Of a stretch of DNA of 64,000 bases, positions 28,564 to 39,769 are shown piece after piece. The first letter of the stretch is position 1; every line of letters begins with the position of its first letter. Origin of the DNA: Hyphomicrobiales bacterium (GTDB lineage: Bacteria; Pseudomonadota; Alphaproteobacteria; Rhizobiales; Beijerinckiaceae). The notes under the pieces were generated by a model that saw only the letters and a program-made list of their open reading frames with translations, was not told the origin of the DNA and ran no database searches. The DNA lies in NCBI GenBank assembly GCA_900470095.1, contig UBZM01000016.1, forward strand, positions 283,267 to 347,266. Direction: 5' to 3'. Position numbers and translations under genes: made by a program.

Positions 28564-29111
28564 AGGTGGCCGCCCGCCGTTTCTCGCAGAGGGATTGGCT
28601 CGACCTCGGCCTCGCGGCGCTTGCGGAAGCCGGCCCTGCCGGCGTGACCATCGAAGCGCTCTGCCGACGCGGCGGCAAGACCAAGGGCTCATTCTACGCG
28701 CATTTCGTGACGGGCGAGGCCTATCTCACCGCACTCGCGGAGCATTGGCGCGAGGCTTACACCCGCCGACTCGTCGAAGCCGCCGATACCGGCAAGCAAC
28801 CAGACGCCAGGCTATCCCTCCTCGACCAGATGGCGCTGCGCCTCGACAGCCGCGTCGAGCAAGGCATGCGCCGGCTTGCCGCCAGCGACATCGCCGTGAT
28901 GCGCGTCTGCACGCAGGTGGACCGCGAGCGCATCGCCTATCTCGCAGGATTGCACCGGGCCTCCGGACGCTTCGATGAGAAGAATGCGCTCGCTCTCGCC
29001 CGTCTCGAATACGCAGCCTTCGTCGGTTTCCAGCAGATCGACACCGGCGCCGGCGGCGCCGGCGCGGCCGAGAGTTACCAGTTGTTCCTGGGGCTGACCG
29101 GCAGGAGCTGA
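28560..29111 (+). CDS. TetR/AcrR family transcriptional regulator
   Basis: The 183-residue protein starts at GTG 28560, overlapping the stop of the membrane gene. The N-terminal HTH reads RRFSQRDWLDLGLAALAEAG, GVTIEALCRRGGKTKGSFYAHF, the usual TetR pattern. The C-terminal half (about 60-183) is helical and would bind an inducer. Two further GTG codons just upstream are alternatives. It most likely represses its own operon through the palindrome at 28148-28168. Confidence 0.9.
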   Translation: MKVAARRFSQRDWLDLGLAALAEAGPAGVTIEALCRRGGKTKGSFYAHFVTGEAYLTALAEHWREAYTRRLVEAADTGKQPDARLSLLDQMALRLDSRVEQGMRRLAASDIAVMRVCTQVDRERIAYLAGLHRASGRFDEKNALALARLEYAAFVGFQQIDTGAGGAGAAESYQLFLGLTGRS

Positions 29112-29289
29112 CCACCTCATGGTGAAAGGCTGGACTCTGACCTCCCCGTTCAGTGATCCCTCCATCGACTATCGGCGTTTCTTGAAAGCAGACAGAGCGG
29201 ATCCCACGTTTTAAGGGTTCAGGGCGACCGTCGCACCCCTAGACGCCAGGTTCTTCCTCTCGCGGGCGCCTCTGAATAGGGAGGCGGTC

Positions 29290-29607
29290 ATGAGACGGAT
29301 CAGGACGCTGTCGCCGCTGCTGCTCGCACTCGCCACACTGAGTCACGCGGGTCCTGCGCAAGCACAGGCGCCGCGGGGGCCCCCTTGCGCAGCGCGAAGC
29401 GAAGTCGTCGACCATTTGCGCGGCATTTACGGCGAACACCTGGTCGGCAACGGTCTCGCCGAGGGCGGCTATATCCTTGAGCTCTTTACGGGGCCGGCCG
29501 GCAGCTGGACCGTTTTTGCGACCACCCCCGAAGGCATGAGCTGCCTGATTTCGGCTGGCAACTCATGGGAGCCGCTGCCAAGGCCCGACATCTTCGCCGG
29601 TCGCTGA
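29290..29607 (+). CDS. Small secreted protein of unknown function (105 aa)
   Basis: The protein has a Sec signal peptide (MRRIRTLSPLLLALATLSHA, with cleavage likely after AQA near residue 26). The mature part of about 80 residues contains CAARSEVVDHLRGIYGE and SWTVFATTPEGMSCLIS, so two Cys that may pair in the periplasm. I do not recognise a named family. GGGAGG lies 3 bases before ATG. It stands alone, with about 175 bases free on each side. Confidence 0.75.
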   Translation: MRRIRTLSPLLLALATLSHAGPAQAQAPRGPPCAARSEVVDHLRGIYGEHLVGNGLAEGGYILELFTGPAGSWTVFATTPEGMSCLISAGNSWEPLPRPDIFAGR

Positions 29608-29780
29608 ATCGGAAGAGGAATGTGGTGCTTGGCAGTAGGCTAGGCAGCGGTTAGAAAGCCGCATCGCTCCAGGGAGCGATCAGCGTCTCACATCAGGCAA
29701 CGCATCCACCGCGGCGTTGCGCCGATGGATGCCGGAAGCGCCTCCCCAGCGACACTGCCTGTCTCGAGAGCTTGTTCTCC

Positions 29781-30050
29781 ATGTCTCCGACTGACGTCTC
29801 ACGCCCGCGCCGCAAGCTGCCGGCGCGCTATGCCGGCATCATCATGCCCTTCATCCTGTCGATCGTGATGACCTTCGTCGTCTCAGGCATCTCGACATTG
29901 AAGGCTCTCGGTCCTTCCATGACCGCGCTAGAGACTTGGCCCGTCTCTTGGGGCCTGTCCTGGCTGGTCGCCTTCCCCACCCTGCTTGTCGTGCTGCCCC
30001 TCGTGCGACGGCTCGTGGCACTCATCGTCGCCACGCCCAGCCAAGGCTGA
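29781..30050 (+). CDS. DUF2798 family membrane protein
   Basis: The 89-residue protein has two helices: IIMPFILSIVMTFVVSGISTL and WPVSWGLSWLVAFPTLLVV, ending PLVRRLVALIV. This layout and the WxxxWxLSWxxAFP motif match DUF2798. ATG 29781 is preferred over an in-frame TTG at 29772. The function of the family is unknown. It converges on rpoD with a shared terminator between. Confidence 0.85.
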   Translation: MSPTDVSRPRRKLPARYAGIIMPFILSIVMTFVVSGISTLKALGPSMTALETWPVSWGLSWLVAFPTLLVVLPLVRRLVALIVATPSQG

Positions 30051-30069
30051 ACGTTCCCCGTCAAAAGGA

Positions 30070-30091
30070 AAGGGCGGCTTGCGCCGCCCTT
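30070..30091. terminator. Bidirectional terminator between DUF2798 gene and rpoD
   Basis: A 9-bp stem AAGGGCGGC/GCCGCCCTT with a TTGC loop lies between the converging stops (30050 and 30113). It is followed by TCTCT on the plus strand and by TTCCTTTTG on the minus strand after rpoD, so it probably serves both genes. Confidence 0.8.
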
Positions 30092-30112
30092 CTCTGATCC
30101 CGAGTGCTGAGC

Positions 30113-32146
<2,034 letters not shown>

Positions 32147-32345
32147 CAATCAGCGCTCCGCACTCTCGCGTGGCAGGAGGCGCGAAGTGCCCCATGTCGA
32201 CGCATAAAAGGGCGGCGCGGCCGCTGGTCCGGCGCGCTCACCCCACCCAAATCATCTCAACCAGATGGACCCGATCCTCCTTAGGAATCGTGAACCATCC
32301 ATGCCCCGTGCGACAGTGACGACGACAGCGAAAGCTATGTTCCGA

Positions 32346-34256
32346 TCAATCACCTGCCATGGCCTCGGTGCCCTCGAGGTTCTCGAGCCGGGCCTTGACG
32401 TCTTTGATCCAGGCGAAATTTGCTTCAGTCGCTTCGTCAGCCAGTGCGCGCTCGGCTGCCTTCAACTCGCTATGTAACGTTCGCGCCCGATGATGCAAGA
32501 CGATTGCCTGACGAATCGATTCAAAAACTGATTCCGGATCAGCCGCTTGGGCGAGTTTCAGTCGCTCCGCCGGACCGGTGACGGCCATCAGCGCCGCCTT
32601 AGCGTCCTGGACCTTCGGCTGGTCGAGCCGATTCGCCAGGGCGTCCTGATCGAGCCCGTCGCCGAAGGCCGCATCGAGCAGCACTTGCCTGAAACGCTCG
32701 GCCGCCATGCCATCGAGCGATAGCTCCGACAATTCGTCCGCGCAGCGCATGATCAATCCGGAATGGCTCGCCAATGCCAGCAGGATGAAGGCCTCGCGCT
32801 TATCCTCGCCGCGCCCTTGCGACACGATGCGCGAGCGCGAAAGCTGTGAGCTAGCCCTCAGAGGCAAGGCCTGGCGGTTCGCGCCGGCGCCTCCCTGCCC
32901 ACGAGCACCGCCTCGCCCGCGCTGCTGCCCGCCTCCACCAAAATTCCTTTCGCCGCCAAAACTCCTTTCGGCGCGGGCAGGAGCAGCACTGGTGAAGAGC
33001 TGCGACAAGCGCTCTTCCATCTCGATGCGATAATGGCGCCGCGTCACCTCGTCGCGGATATGTCCGAGCGCCTCCTTCAGCCGACGTTCGAAGGCCGCCC
33101 GGCGCTCGGGCGTATCGAGTGAGCCGGCTTCGACCTCCCGATTCCAGAGCATGTCGACCAGCGGCCGCGCCGCCTTGAGCACCTCGGCAATCGCGACCTT
33201 GCCGCCGGAGCGCGCCAGGTCGTCCGGGTCCTGCCCGTCCGGCAGCAAGGCGAAGGCGAGCGACTTCCCGGGCTCGAGCAGCGGCAAGCCGATATCGATC
33301 GCGCGGCTCGCGGCCTTGCGCCCGGCCTTGTCGCCGTCGAGGCAGATCACAGGCTCGTCCGCCATGCGCCAGAGCAGGCCGATCTGGTCCTCGGTCAGCG
33401 CCGTGCCAAGCGGAGCAACGACCTGCGGAAAGCCCGCCATCGTCATGGCGATGACGTCGACATAGCCTTCGACCACGATGACCTGCCCGAGATCATGAGC
33501 GGCCTTGCGGGCATTGTGGTGGTTGAACAGCAGCCGGCCCTTGTGGAAGAGCGGCGTCTCCGGCGAATTCAGATATTTGGCGGAAACCTCGGCACTCATC
33601 GCCCGGCCGCCGAAGGCGATCACCCGCCCGCGCGCATCATGGATCGGGAACATGATCCGGTCGCGGAACCGGTCATAGGGTACGGCGATCTCATCGCCAT
33701 GGATCAGCAGCCCGGCCTCCATCATCAAGGCGGCATCGACCCCCTTGCCGGCGAGATGGTCGCGCAGCGCGAAACGATCGGGTGGCGCGTAGCCGATGCG
33801 AAACTGCCTTCTGGGCTCGCCGTCGAGGCCGCGACCCGACAGATAGCGCCGCGCCGCGGCGCCACGCTCAGCCGCCAACTCGGCTTCGAAGAAGCACGCC
33901 GCAAGCTCCACAACCTCGTGGAGCCCCTTGCGCCTTTCCTCCTGGACCTGCGCCTCATGCGTCACGGTCGGCAGGATCACGCCGGCCTGGGAGGCCAGCT
34001 TCTCGACCGCTTCAGGGAAGGAGAGCCCTTCGGTCTCCATCACGAACTTGAAGATGTCGCCGTTCTTGCCCGAGGAGAAATCGAAGAAGGAGCCCTTCTG
34101 ATCATTGACGAAGAAGGACGGTGTCTTCTCGGCATTGAAGGGCGAAAGGCCCTTCCATTCCCGCCCGGCCTTGGCGAGGCGCACGCGTTTGCCCACGACC
34201 GCCGAAACCGGCAGCCGCGCCTTGATCTCCTCAAGGACGGAGGGGGGGAACTTCAT
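32346..34256 (-). CDS. dnaG: DNA primase
   Basis: This 636-residue primase makes RNA primers for replication. The N-terminal CHC2-type domain aligns (GLSPFNAEKTPSFFV, FFDFSSGKNGDIFKF), but the four zinc ligands are replaced: S38, N41, D59 and S62 stand where Cys/His/Cys/Cys occur in E. coli. The TOPRIM domain has VVEGYVDVIAM and ICLDGDKAGRKAA with the metal-binding acidic residues. A Gly/Arg/Gln-rich linker (about residues 425-460) separates it from the C-terminal helicase-interaction domain. I recall similar zinc-less primases in related Hyphomicrobiales, so this is probably a lineage trait. Confidence 0.97.
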   Translation of the reverse strand: MKFPPSVLEEIKARLPVSAVVGKRVRLAKAGREWKGLSPFNAEKTPSFFVNDQKGSFFDFSSGKNGDIFKFVMETEGLSFPEAVEKLASQAGVILPTVTHEAQVQEERRKGLHEVVELAACFFEAELAAERGAAARRYLSGRGLDGEPRRQFRIGYAPPDRFALRDHLAGKGVDAALMMEAGLLIHGDEIAVPYDRFRDRIMFPIHDARGRVIAFGGRAMSAEVSAKYLNSPETPLFHKGRLLFNHHNARKAAHDLGQVIVVEGYVDVIAMTMAGFPQVVAPLGTALTEDQIGLLWRMADEPVICLDGDKAGRKAASRAIDIGLPLLEPGKSLAFALLPDGQDPDDLARSGGKVAIAEVLKAARPLVDMLWNREVEAGSLDTPERRAAFERRLKEALGHIRDEVTRRHYRIEMEERLSQLFTSAAPARAERSFGGERNFGGGGQQRGRGGARGQGGAGANRQALPLRASSQLSRSRIVSQGRGEDKREAFILLALASHSGLIMRCADELSELSLDGMAAERFRQVLLDAAFGDGLDQDALANRLDQPKVQDAKAALMAVTGPAERLKLAQAADPESVFESIRQAIVLHHRARTLHSELKAAERALADEATEANFAWIKDVKARLENLEGTEAMAGD

Positions 34257-34366
34257 GGCTTCCTATGTGGGGCCTGGCGCACAGGAAGCCAATCGCCGAT
34301 CCGCAAGCGGACCGGCTTATCGGCTATATCCACAGCGCCGGTGCGCCCCCCGGCGCTCGCCTGCGA

Positions 34367-34828
34367 TCAACCGCCGAGCGCCGCCTTCACCAGGCCGCTC
34401 GCCTTGGCGAAGTCCATCTGGCCCGCGTAATTCGCCCGCAGGATCGCAATGACCTTGCCCATGTCCTTGACCGAGGCCGCGCCGCTCTCGGTCACCGCGG
34501 CGGCAATCGCCGCCTTCACCTCGTCCTCATCCATCTGCTTCGGCAGATAGGAGGAGATGACGTCGACCTCGGCACGCTCGCCGGCAGCCAACTCCGGACG
34601 GCCATTAGCGTCGTAGATCGCGATCGATTCCTGACGCTGCTTGATCATCTTCTGCAGCAGCGCGAGGATTTCATCGGCAGAGGCCTCGCCCTTGCCGGCG
34701 CCGCGCGCCTCGATGTCCTTGTCCTTCAAGGCAGCCTGGATCAGGCGGATCGCGCCGACCTTGCCCTTCTCGCCAGCCTTCATCGCTACTTTCAGCTCGC
34801 TGGTGAAGCGCTCGCGCAGGCTCGTCAT
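34367..34828 (-). CDS. GatB/YqeY domain protein
   Basis: The 153-residue protein matches the YqeY family, which shares the C-terminal helical domain of GatB: LRERFTSELKVAMKAGEKGKV, then MIKQRQESIAIYDANGRPELA, EVDVISSYLPKQMDEDEV and MGKVIAILRANYAGQMDF. In GatB this domain contacts tRNA; free YqeY function is not established. ATG 34828 is better spaced from AAAAGGG than ATG 34837. It precedes dnaG and rpoD on the same strand, a common arrangement. A GC-rich stem (34334-34357) lies after its stop. Confidence 0.93.
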   Translation of the reverse strand: MTSLRERFTSELKVAMKAGEKGKVGAIRLIQAALKDKDIEARGAGKGEASADEILALLQKMIKQRQESIAIYDANGRPELAAGERAEVDVISSYLPKQMDEDEVKAAIAAAVTESGAASVKDMGKVIAILRANYAGQMDFAKASGLVKAALGG

Positions 34829-34984
34829 GTTCGTCATTCCCTTTTCTTGTACCAGGCCGGCGCAGGCCTCGATTGACGACGTGGACCGGCGTCTTTAAGG
34901 CTCGCGTTCCAGATCGGCGGAGCGCGAAGCCGCTGCCCCGCCCCACACATTGCCGCCTCGTCGCGGCCTGGACGAGACATAGAC

Positions 34985-36193
34985 ATGACCGCTCCCGAAG
35001 GAAACCCCGCCACCGGCGGCTGGACAGAACCGCGCGCGACCGCTCTCCTCGTGCTGGCCGACGGCACCGTGCTGGAAGGCTTCGGCCTCGGCGCCGTCGC
35101 TGAAGCGCAGGGCGAGGTCTGCTTCAACACGGCGATGACCGGGTATCAGGAAATCCTGACCGACCCATCCTATGCCGGGCAGATCATCACCTTCACCTTC
35201 CCCCATATCGGTAATGTCGGCGTCAACGACGAGGATACCGAGACGGTGAACGCCGCGGCGTCCTCAGGCGTGCGCGGCATCGTGATCCATGCCGACATCA
35301 CCGAACCGTCCAACTGGCGCGCGACGCGGCATCTCGACGCCTGGCTGAAGGCTCGCAACATTGTCGGTATCGCCGGCGTCGACACACGGGCCCTGACCGC
35401 CCTGATCCGCGACAACGGCATGCCGAACGCGATCCTCGCCCATAATCCCGACGGCATCTTCGATATTCCCCGTCTCAAGCGGCAGGCCGCCGGCCTGCCC
35501 GACATGGCCGGGCTCGATCTCGTGCCGCTGGTCACCGCCGCTCAGCGCTACGACTGGAGCGAAACGCCGTGGCAATGGCCCGCCGGATACGGCAAGCGCG
35601 AGAGCGCGGCACACCGAGTCGTCGCGATCGACTATGGCGTGAAGCGCAACATTCTGCGCCTGCTCGCAAAGGCCGGCTGCGAGGTGACCGTCGTGCCTTC
35701 GACAACCAGCGCCGCCGACATCCTGGCGCTGAGCCCCGACGGTGTCTTCCTCTCCAACGGCCCTGGCGATCCGGCCGCGACTGGCGAATATGCCGTGCCG
35801 GTCATTCGCGAACTTCTCGACCGGAAGATTCCGACTTTCGGCATCTGCCTCGGCCACCAGATGCTTGCGCTCGCCATTGGCGGGCAAACGATGAAGATGA
35901 AGCAGGGGCACCACGGCGCCAACCATCCGGTCCAGGACAAGACCACCGGCAAGGTCGAGATCGTTTCGATGAATCACGGCTTTGCGGTCGACCCCACGAC
36001 GCTCCCGGCCAATGCGAAGGAGACGCATGTCTCGCTCTTCGACGGCTCGAACTGCGGCATCGCCCTCGACGACCGGCCGGCCTTCAGCGTCCAACACCAT
36101 CCAGAAGCGTCCCCCGGGCCGCAGGATAGCCATTATCTCTTCGCCCGCTTCGTGGAGTTGATGGAAACCGAAAAGGCCAAGGCCGCAGCCTGA
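34985..36193 (+). CDS. carA: Carbamoyl-phosphate synthase small subunit
   Basis: The 402-residue glutaminase subunit supplies ammonia to CarB for carbamoyl phosphate synthesis (pyrimidines and arginine). The N-terminal CPSase small-chain domain includes GYQEILTDPSYAGQIITFT and RALTxxxRDNG-like GVDTRALTALIRDNG. The C-terminal class I amidotransferase has the nucleophile Cys in FGICLGHQMLALAIGG and His-x-Glu in VQHHPEASPGP. Divergent from the yqeY-like gene (156-base gap). carB lies 12.5 kb downstream on the same strand rather than adjacent. Confidence 0.98.
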   Translation: MTAPEGNPATGGWTEPRATALLVLADGTVLEGFGLGAVAEAQGEVCFNTAMTGYQEILTDPSYAGQIITFTFPHIGNVGVNDEDTETVNAAASSGVRGIVIHADITEPSNWRATRHLDAWLKARNIVGIAGVDTRALTALIRDNGMPNAILAHNPDGIFDIPRLKRQAAGLPDMAGLDLVPLVTAAQRYDWSETPWQWPAGYGKRESAAHRVVAIDYGVKRNILRLLAKAGCEVTVVPSTTSAADILALSPDGVFLSNGPGDPAATGEYAVPVIRELLDRKIPTFGICLGHQMLALAIGGQTMKMKQGHHGANHPVQDKTTGKVEIVSMNHGFAVDPTTLPANAKETHVSLFDGSNCGIALDDRPAFSVQHHPEASPGPQDSHYLFARFVELMETEKAKAAA

Positions 36194-36202
36194 GGCGACA
36201 CG

Positions 36203-36529
36203 ATGCTCCACCAGTTGCGCATCTACGAGATCTTCGAACGCAACAAGGCGGCTTTCCATGCGCGCTTCCGCGACCACGCGGCGCGCATCATGGCGCGCCA
36301 CGGCTTCGAGATCGTGGCAATGTGGGAAACCCGGAGCGCAACGCGAACGGAATTCGCCTATATCCTTGCCTGGCCCGACGCCGAAACCAAGGCAGCGCGC
36401 TGGTCGAGCTTCATGGCCGATCCCGAATGGACCGAGATCAAGCGCGTCACCGCGATCGAGCATGCCGATCTCGTCGGCGCCATCGAGGATCGCCTGATGG
36501 TGCTGACCGATTACTCGCCCAGGCTCTGA
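36203..36529 (+). CDS. NIPSNAP family protein
   Basis: This 108-residue protein has the dimeric alpha-beta-barrel NIPSNAP pattern: HQLRIYEIFERNKAAFHARFRDHA, GFEIVAMWET and EFAYILAWPDAETKAARWSSFMADPEW. Family members are small proteins of mostly unknown function, sometimes near carbon metabolism. It starts 9 bases after carA, so it is probably co-transcribed with it, although functional linkage is not evident. Confidence 0.85.
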   Translation: MLHQLRIYEIFERNKAAFHARFRDHAARIMARHGFEIVAMWETRSATRTEFAYILAWPDAETKAARWSSFMADPEWTEIKRVTAIEHADLVGAIEDRLMVLTDYSPRL

Positions 36530-36703
36530 GTTGACAGGCCGACCGACCCGCGGTTTAAGCGAGCCATGACCATGTCCTGCCTCCTCGCACGGAACTATTA
36601 CGCCCCGTCCTCATAAGGCGGTGGCATTCCCATGTTCAACCGCCGCGCTGGCGGTTGAATTCAGGCAGTCACCCGGCATCGCGGCCTCCTCAGGAAAAAC
36701 GCG

Positions 36704-37516
36704 ATGCACCCCTCCCGCAAAACCGTCTCGTCTGTCGGCATCATGGGCTTTGGCGCCTTCGGCCGTCTCATGGCTCGTCATCTCCAGCCACATTTCCCGC
36801 TCTTCGTCTGCGATCCCGAGCGTCCGCCCGAGGCCGACAAATCGGGCAAGGGTCTCGTTCCATCGGATGAAAAGGCGGTCGGCGCCTGCGATGTCGTGAT
36901 CCTCGCCGTGCCGGTCGATCGGATCTCGACCGCGATTGCGGCCCTACGGCCGCATCTGCGGGCGGGCACGCTTGTGCTCGATGTCGGTTCGGTCAAGATC
37001 GGCCCGGTGCGCGCCATGCAGGTCGAGTTGCCTGGGAACGTCGACATTCTCGGCACTCACCCGCTGTTCGGGCCGCAAAGCGCGTGTCACGGCATCAAGG
37101 GACTGAAGATTGCGTTGTGCCCCGTCCGCGGGCGCAATGGTCCGCGCATTGCCGCCTTCCTGCGCAAGGTGCTCGGCTTGAAGGTGATCATGACCACGCC
37201 CGACGCCCATGACCGCGAAACAGCCATGGTCCAGGGCCTGACGCACCTGATTGCCAAGATCTTGGTGCGGATGGAGCCGCTGCCACACCGTATGACGACG
37301 GCCAGCTTCGATCTCCTGATGCAGGCGACCGATATGGTCAGGCATGATGCGCCGAACGTCTTCATGGCGATCGAGCGCGCCAATCCTCATGCCAGGGCAG
37401 TCCGCGACAGGTTTTTTGCTCTTGCCGAGGAGATGCGGCAGTTGCTGGAAGGCGATCACTTCGCTCAGCCCACGGCTGACCTGTCTCGGAAATCCGCAGC
37501 CGAGGCCAGTGCCTAG
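36704..37516 (+). CDS. Prephenate/arogenate dehydrogenase-like protein
   Basis: The 270-residue protein has an N-terminal Rossmann site, VGIMGFGAFGRLMARHL, then DVVILAVPVDRIST, LVLDVGSVKIGPVRAM and ILGTHPLFGPQSACHG, the catalytic-site motif of the TyrA family (the plant-type HPxFGP form). The helical C-terminal domain has QGLTHLIAKILVRM. TyrA enzymes make tyrosine by NAD(P)-dependent decarboxylating oxidation of prephenate or arogenate. It is a little shorter than typical and no aromatic-pathway genes are nearby, so substrate and role are open. I cannot exclude a paralogue of the main tyrosine enzyme. Confidence 0.83.
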   Translation: MHPSRKTVSSVGIMGFGAFGRLMARHLQPHFPLFVCDPERPPEADKSGKGLVPSDEKAVGACDVVILAVPVDRISTAIAALRPHLRAGTLVLDVGSVKIGPVRAMQVELPGNVDILGTHPLFGPQSACHGIKGLKIALCPVRGRNGPRIAAFLRKVLGLKVIMTTPDAHDRETAMVQGLTHLIAKILVRMEPLPHRMTTASFDLLMQATDMVRHDAPNVFMAIERANPHARAVRDRFFALAEEMRQLLEGDHFAQPTADLSRKSAAEASA

Positions 37517-37632
37517 GCATCGCCAGTGATTGGACATGGCAAACGAGCTTGAACGATCAACCACACCGCATAAATCTCGCCGCAAGCCGCCAGCCCCCTG
37601 ACATGGAGCGGCGGTTGGACCGCAGGAAGACA

Positions 37633-38058
37633 ATGACCGACAATCCGCTTGCCAATCCCGGTATCGCCCATCCCGACCTTGACGAGGCGACAATCAGCCT
37701 GCTCATCCGCACGTTCTACAGTCGGGCGCGGCTGGACGATGTGATCGGACCGGTCTTCGAGGCCGCCGTTGATGATTGGGATGACCATATCGGCAAGATC
37801 AGCGACTTCTGGAGCAGCGTGATGCTGCGCACCGGTCGTTATAGCGGCCGGCCGATGCGACCGCACCTGATCCTGCCCCTGGAAAGCAAGCATTTCGACC
37901 GCTGGCTCGAGCTTTTCGAGGCGACAGCGCGCGAACTTTGTCCGCCTGCCATCGCTCAGGCCTTCATCATCCGGGCGCGCCGGATCGCCGATAGCTTCGA
38001 GATGGCGCGGGCGTCGCAGCGTGGCGAAATCGGAGTGCCGCGCCATAGCACGAGGTGA
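37633..38058 (+). CDS. Group III truncated haemoglobin
   Basis: The 141-residue protein fits the group III 2/2 globin family: FYSRARLDDVIGPVFE, DDWDDHIGKISDFWSSVMLRTGRYSGRPMRPH and PLESKHFDRWLELF. The haem-proximal His is likely the one in SKHFDRW and the CD1 aromatic lies in the DFWSS segment. Group III globins are linked to oxygen, NO or peroxide chemistry in low-oxygen respiration. ATG 37633 has AGGAAG 5-10 bases upstream. The long frame before it starts at a poor TTG and is not used. Confidence 0.9.
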   Translation: MTDNPLANPGIAHPDLDEATISLLIRTFYSRARLDDVIGPVFEAAVDDWDDHIGKISDFWSSVMLRTGRYSGRPMRPHLILPLESKHFDRWLELFEATARELCPPAIAQAFIIRARRIADSFEMARASQRGEIGVPRHSTR

Positions 38059-38276
38059 TCCCGGATGTCGGAGAGGCTTGTTGTTGGCGGTGTCAACGAC
38101 GCGTTCTCCGTCGATACCGCGGCTTTCTCCTGTGCCCTGCCGCGGAAAAACGCCCGGTTCAAAATGGCAACCTGCTCTTTTTGCATTGCTCCCATCTCAA
38201 TATCCTACTATCCAACACAACTCACGGCTGAAACGCTCGCAGTTGCTGTCGTGAGAGAACGATCCGGAGCATTGCG

Positions 38277-38594
38277 ATGGAACGTAGAGGAAGCGCACGC
38301 ACGCGATCATGGGCACATCAAGTGCTGATCGCTGTTGAAGGCGACGATTTCCTGTCCAGGCTTCATGCCATGGATGCGTGGCTTAGCCAGTGGGAAATTC
38401 CCTATCGTGCCGTCTCGGTGCCGCGCGACAACGGGGCGATCCGGATTTGTTTTTCCGACGAGAGATTCGCCCGCGCCTTTCATGTCAACCTGGGTGGGCT
38501 GCGCGTTCCTTCCGATCCGTTGGCCACGGAACTGGCCGCGGATCCCGCCAAGGACGACTTCTATCAATTGGTCGAACGCAAGATCGCCAACTGA
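38277..38594 (+). CDS. Hypothetical protein (105 aa)
   Basis: I do not recognise a family. The sequence is balanced and soluble: QVLIAVEGDDFLSRLHAMDAWL, PYRAVSVPRDNGAIRICFSDERFARAFHVNLGG, ending YQLVERKIAN. The alternating hydrophobic pattern suggests a small alpha/beta fold. It is unlike shadow frames in this window and starts with MERRGSARTRSW after GGAGCATTGCG. It stands alone between the globin and the convergent lysR gene. Confidence 0.6.
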   Translation: MERRGSARTRSWAHQVLIAVEGDDFLSRLHAMDAWLSQWEIPYRAVSVPRDNGAIRICFSDERFARAFHVNLGGLRVPSDPLATELAADPAKDDFYQLVERKIAN

Positions 38595-38749
38595 ACCGGG
38601 TCCGGGTTCGATCCCGCATCAATGGTGAGATGTGCCGAAGCCGGCGCAGGTCGCGACTGGATCTGTCATAACGATCCCTTCGCGGAATGGCCCGTCACCG
38701 GGATGCCCGCGCCCCCTCGGCAGCATGCAGATGCGTCACCCTGGGCGCG

Positions 38750-39682
38750 CTAAGCTGCCTTTGCTTCTGTTTTCAGGAAGGCGGTCAGCCTTGCCGCAGA
38801 CAAGCCCGCCTCTTGCGCGATCCGCGTCGCCAGCGCGGCGGCAGCGGGGCGTGGCTGGCCGATCGGACGGTCGAGCCAGTAGGAAACCGGATTGAGCGCA
38901 GTGCGCGGATCAACGGCCGCCACACGTCCTGTCTCGATCTGCGCCTGCGCCAGCGGTGGCCGGGCGAGCGCCACGCCGAGCCCGCAGGCAGCGGCATCGA
39001 GCACGAGATTGTAGTCCTCGAAACGTCGATCCTGCGGACGGGGCCGGTAATCCAGCCCTTGCGCCGCAAACCAGGCCCGCCAGCCGGACGCATCGGAATC
39101 ATGGATCAGCGGTAGGTCGAGCAGCCGCGCGGCGTTGCCGGCACCGATGCTCTGCGCAAGCGCCGGCGACGCGATCGGAAAGCACCACTCCTCGAAGAGC
39201 TGGACCGAGACCCGCCCCGGCGCTCCGCCACGCCCACAGCGAATGGCGAGGTCGATGCCTTCGCTCTCCAGATCAACCCGGCGATGGTCGACCTGCAGCA
39301 CGATGCGCAGATCCGGATCGCCGCTTTCGAGCCATTTCATGCGGGGCATCAGCCACAGGCTGCACACCGAAGGAATCGCGCTGAAGCGCACGACCGCCGC
39401 ACCGCGCGGCTCGGTCCAACGATCCGATGTATCCGCGATCAGCGCGAAAGCCTCCTGCGTGCGCTGCATCAGTCGCTGGCCCTCTGGCGTCAGCGCGACG
39501 CCGCGCGCCTGCCGGGCGAAGAGCCGCGTACCGAGCCAATGCTCGAGCTTGGCCACCTGCCGACTGATCGCGCCATGGGTCAGGTTCAGCGTCTCGGCGG
39601 CGGCCGAGAAGCTCCCCGAGCGGGCGGCCGCCTCGAAGGCACGCAAGGTATCGAGCGGCGGCAATCCTGAGCTGTGATCCAT
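38750..39682 (-). CDS. LysR-family transcriptional regulator, GcvA-like
   Basis: This 310-residue regulator has an N-terminal winged HTH (LDTLRAFEAAARSGSFSAAAETLNLTHGAISRQVAKLEHWLG, here split by the reader at LNLTHGAISRQV) and a C-terminal effector-binding domain with AIRCGRGGAPG and AACGLGVALARPPLA. The pattern is closest to GcvA. ATG 39682 is used; a GTG two codons upstream is possible. It is divergent from an EamA transporter across 87 bases, the usual arrangement for a LysR protein and its target. Confidence 0.92.
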   Translation of the reverse strand: MDHSSGLPPLDTLRAFEAAARSGSFSAAAETLNLTHGAISRQVAKLEHWLGTRLFARQARGVALTPEGQRLMQRTQEAFALIADTSDRWTEPRGAAVVRFSAIPSVCSLWLMPRMKWLESGDPDLRIVLQVDHRRVDLESEGIDLAIRCGRGGAPGRVSVQLFEEWCFPIASPALAQSIGAGNAARLLDLPLIHDSDASGWRAWFAAQGLDYRPRPQDRRFEDYNLVLDAAACGLGVALARPPLAQAQIETGRVAAVDPRTALNPVSYWLDRPIGQPRPAAAALATRIAQEAGLSAARLTAFLKTEAKAA

Positions 39683-39769
39683 ACTCACAGATCATGCTCG
39701 AATTACTCGTTTGTCAATCAGCTCCCCCGGGTATCTATCACCTGTCGCCCCCTGACACCGAGGCTCGAC

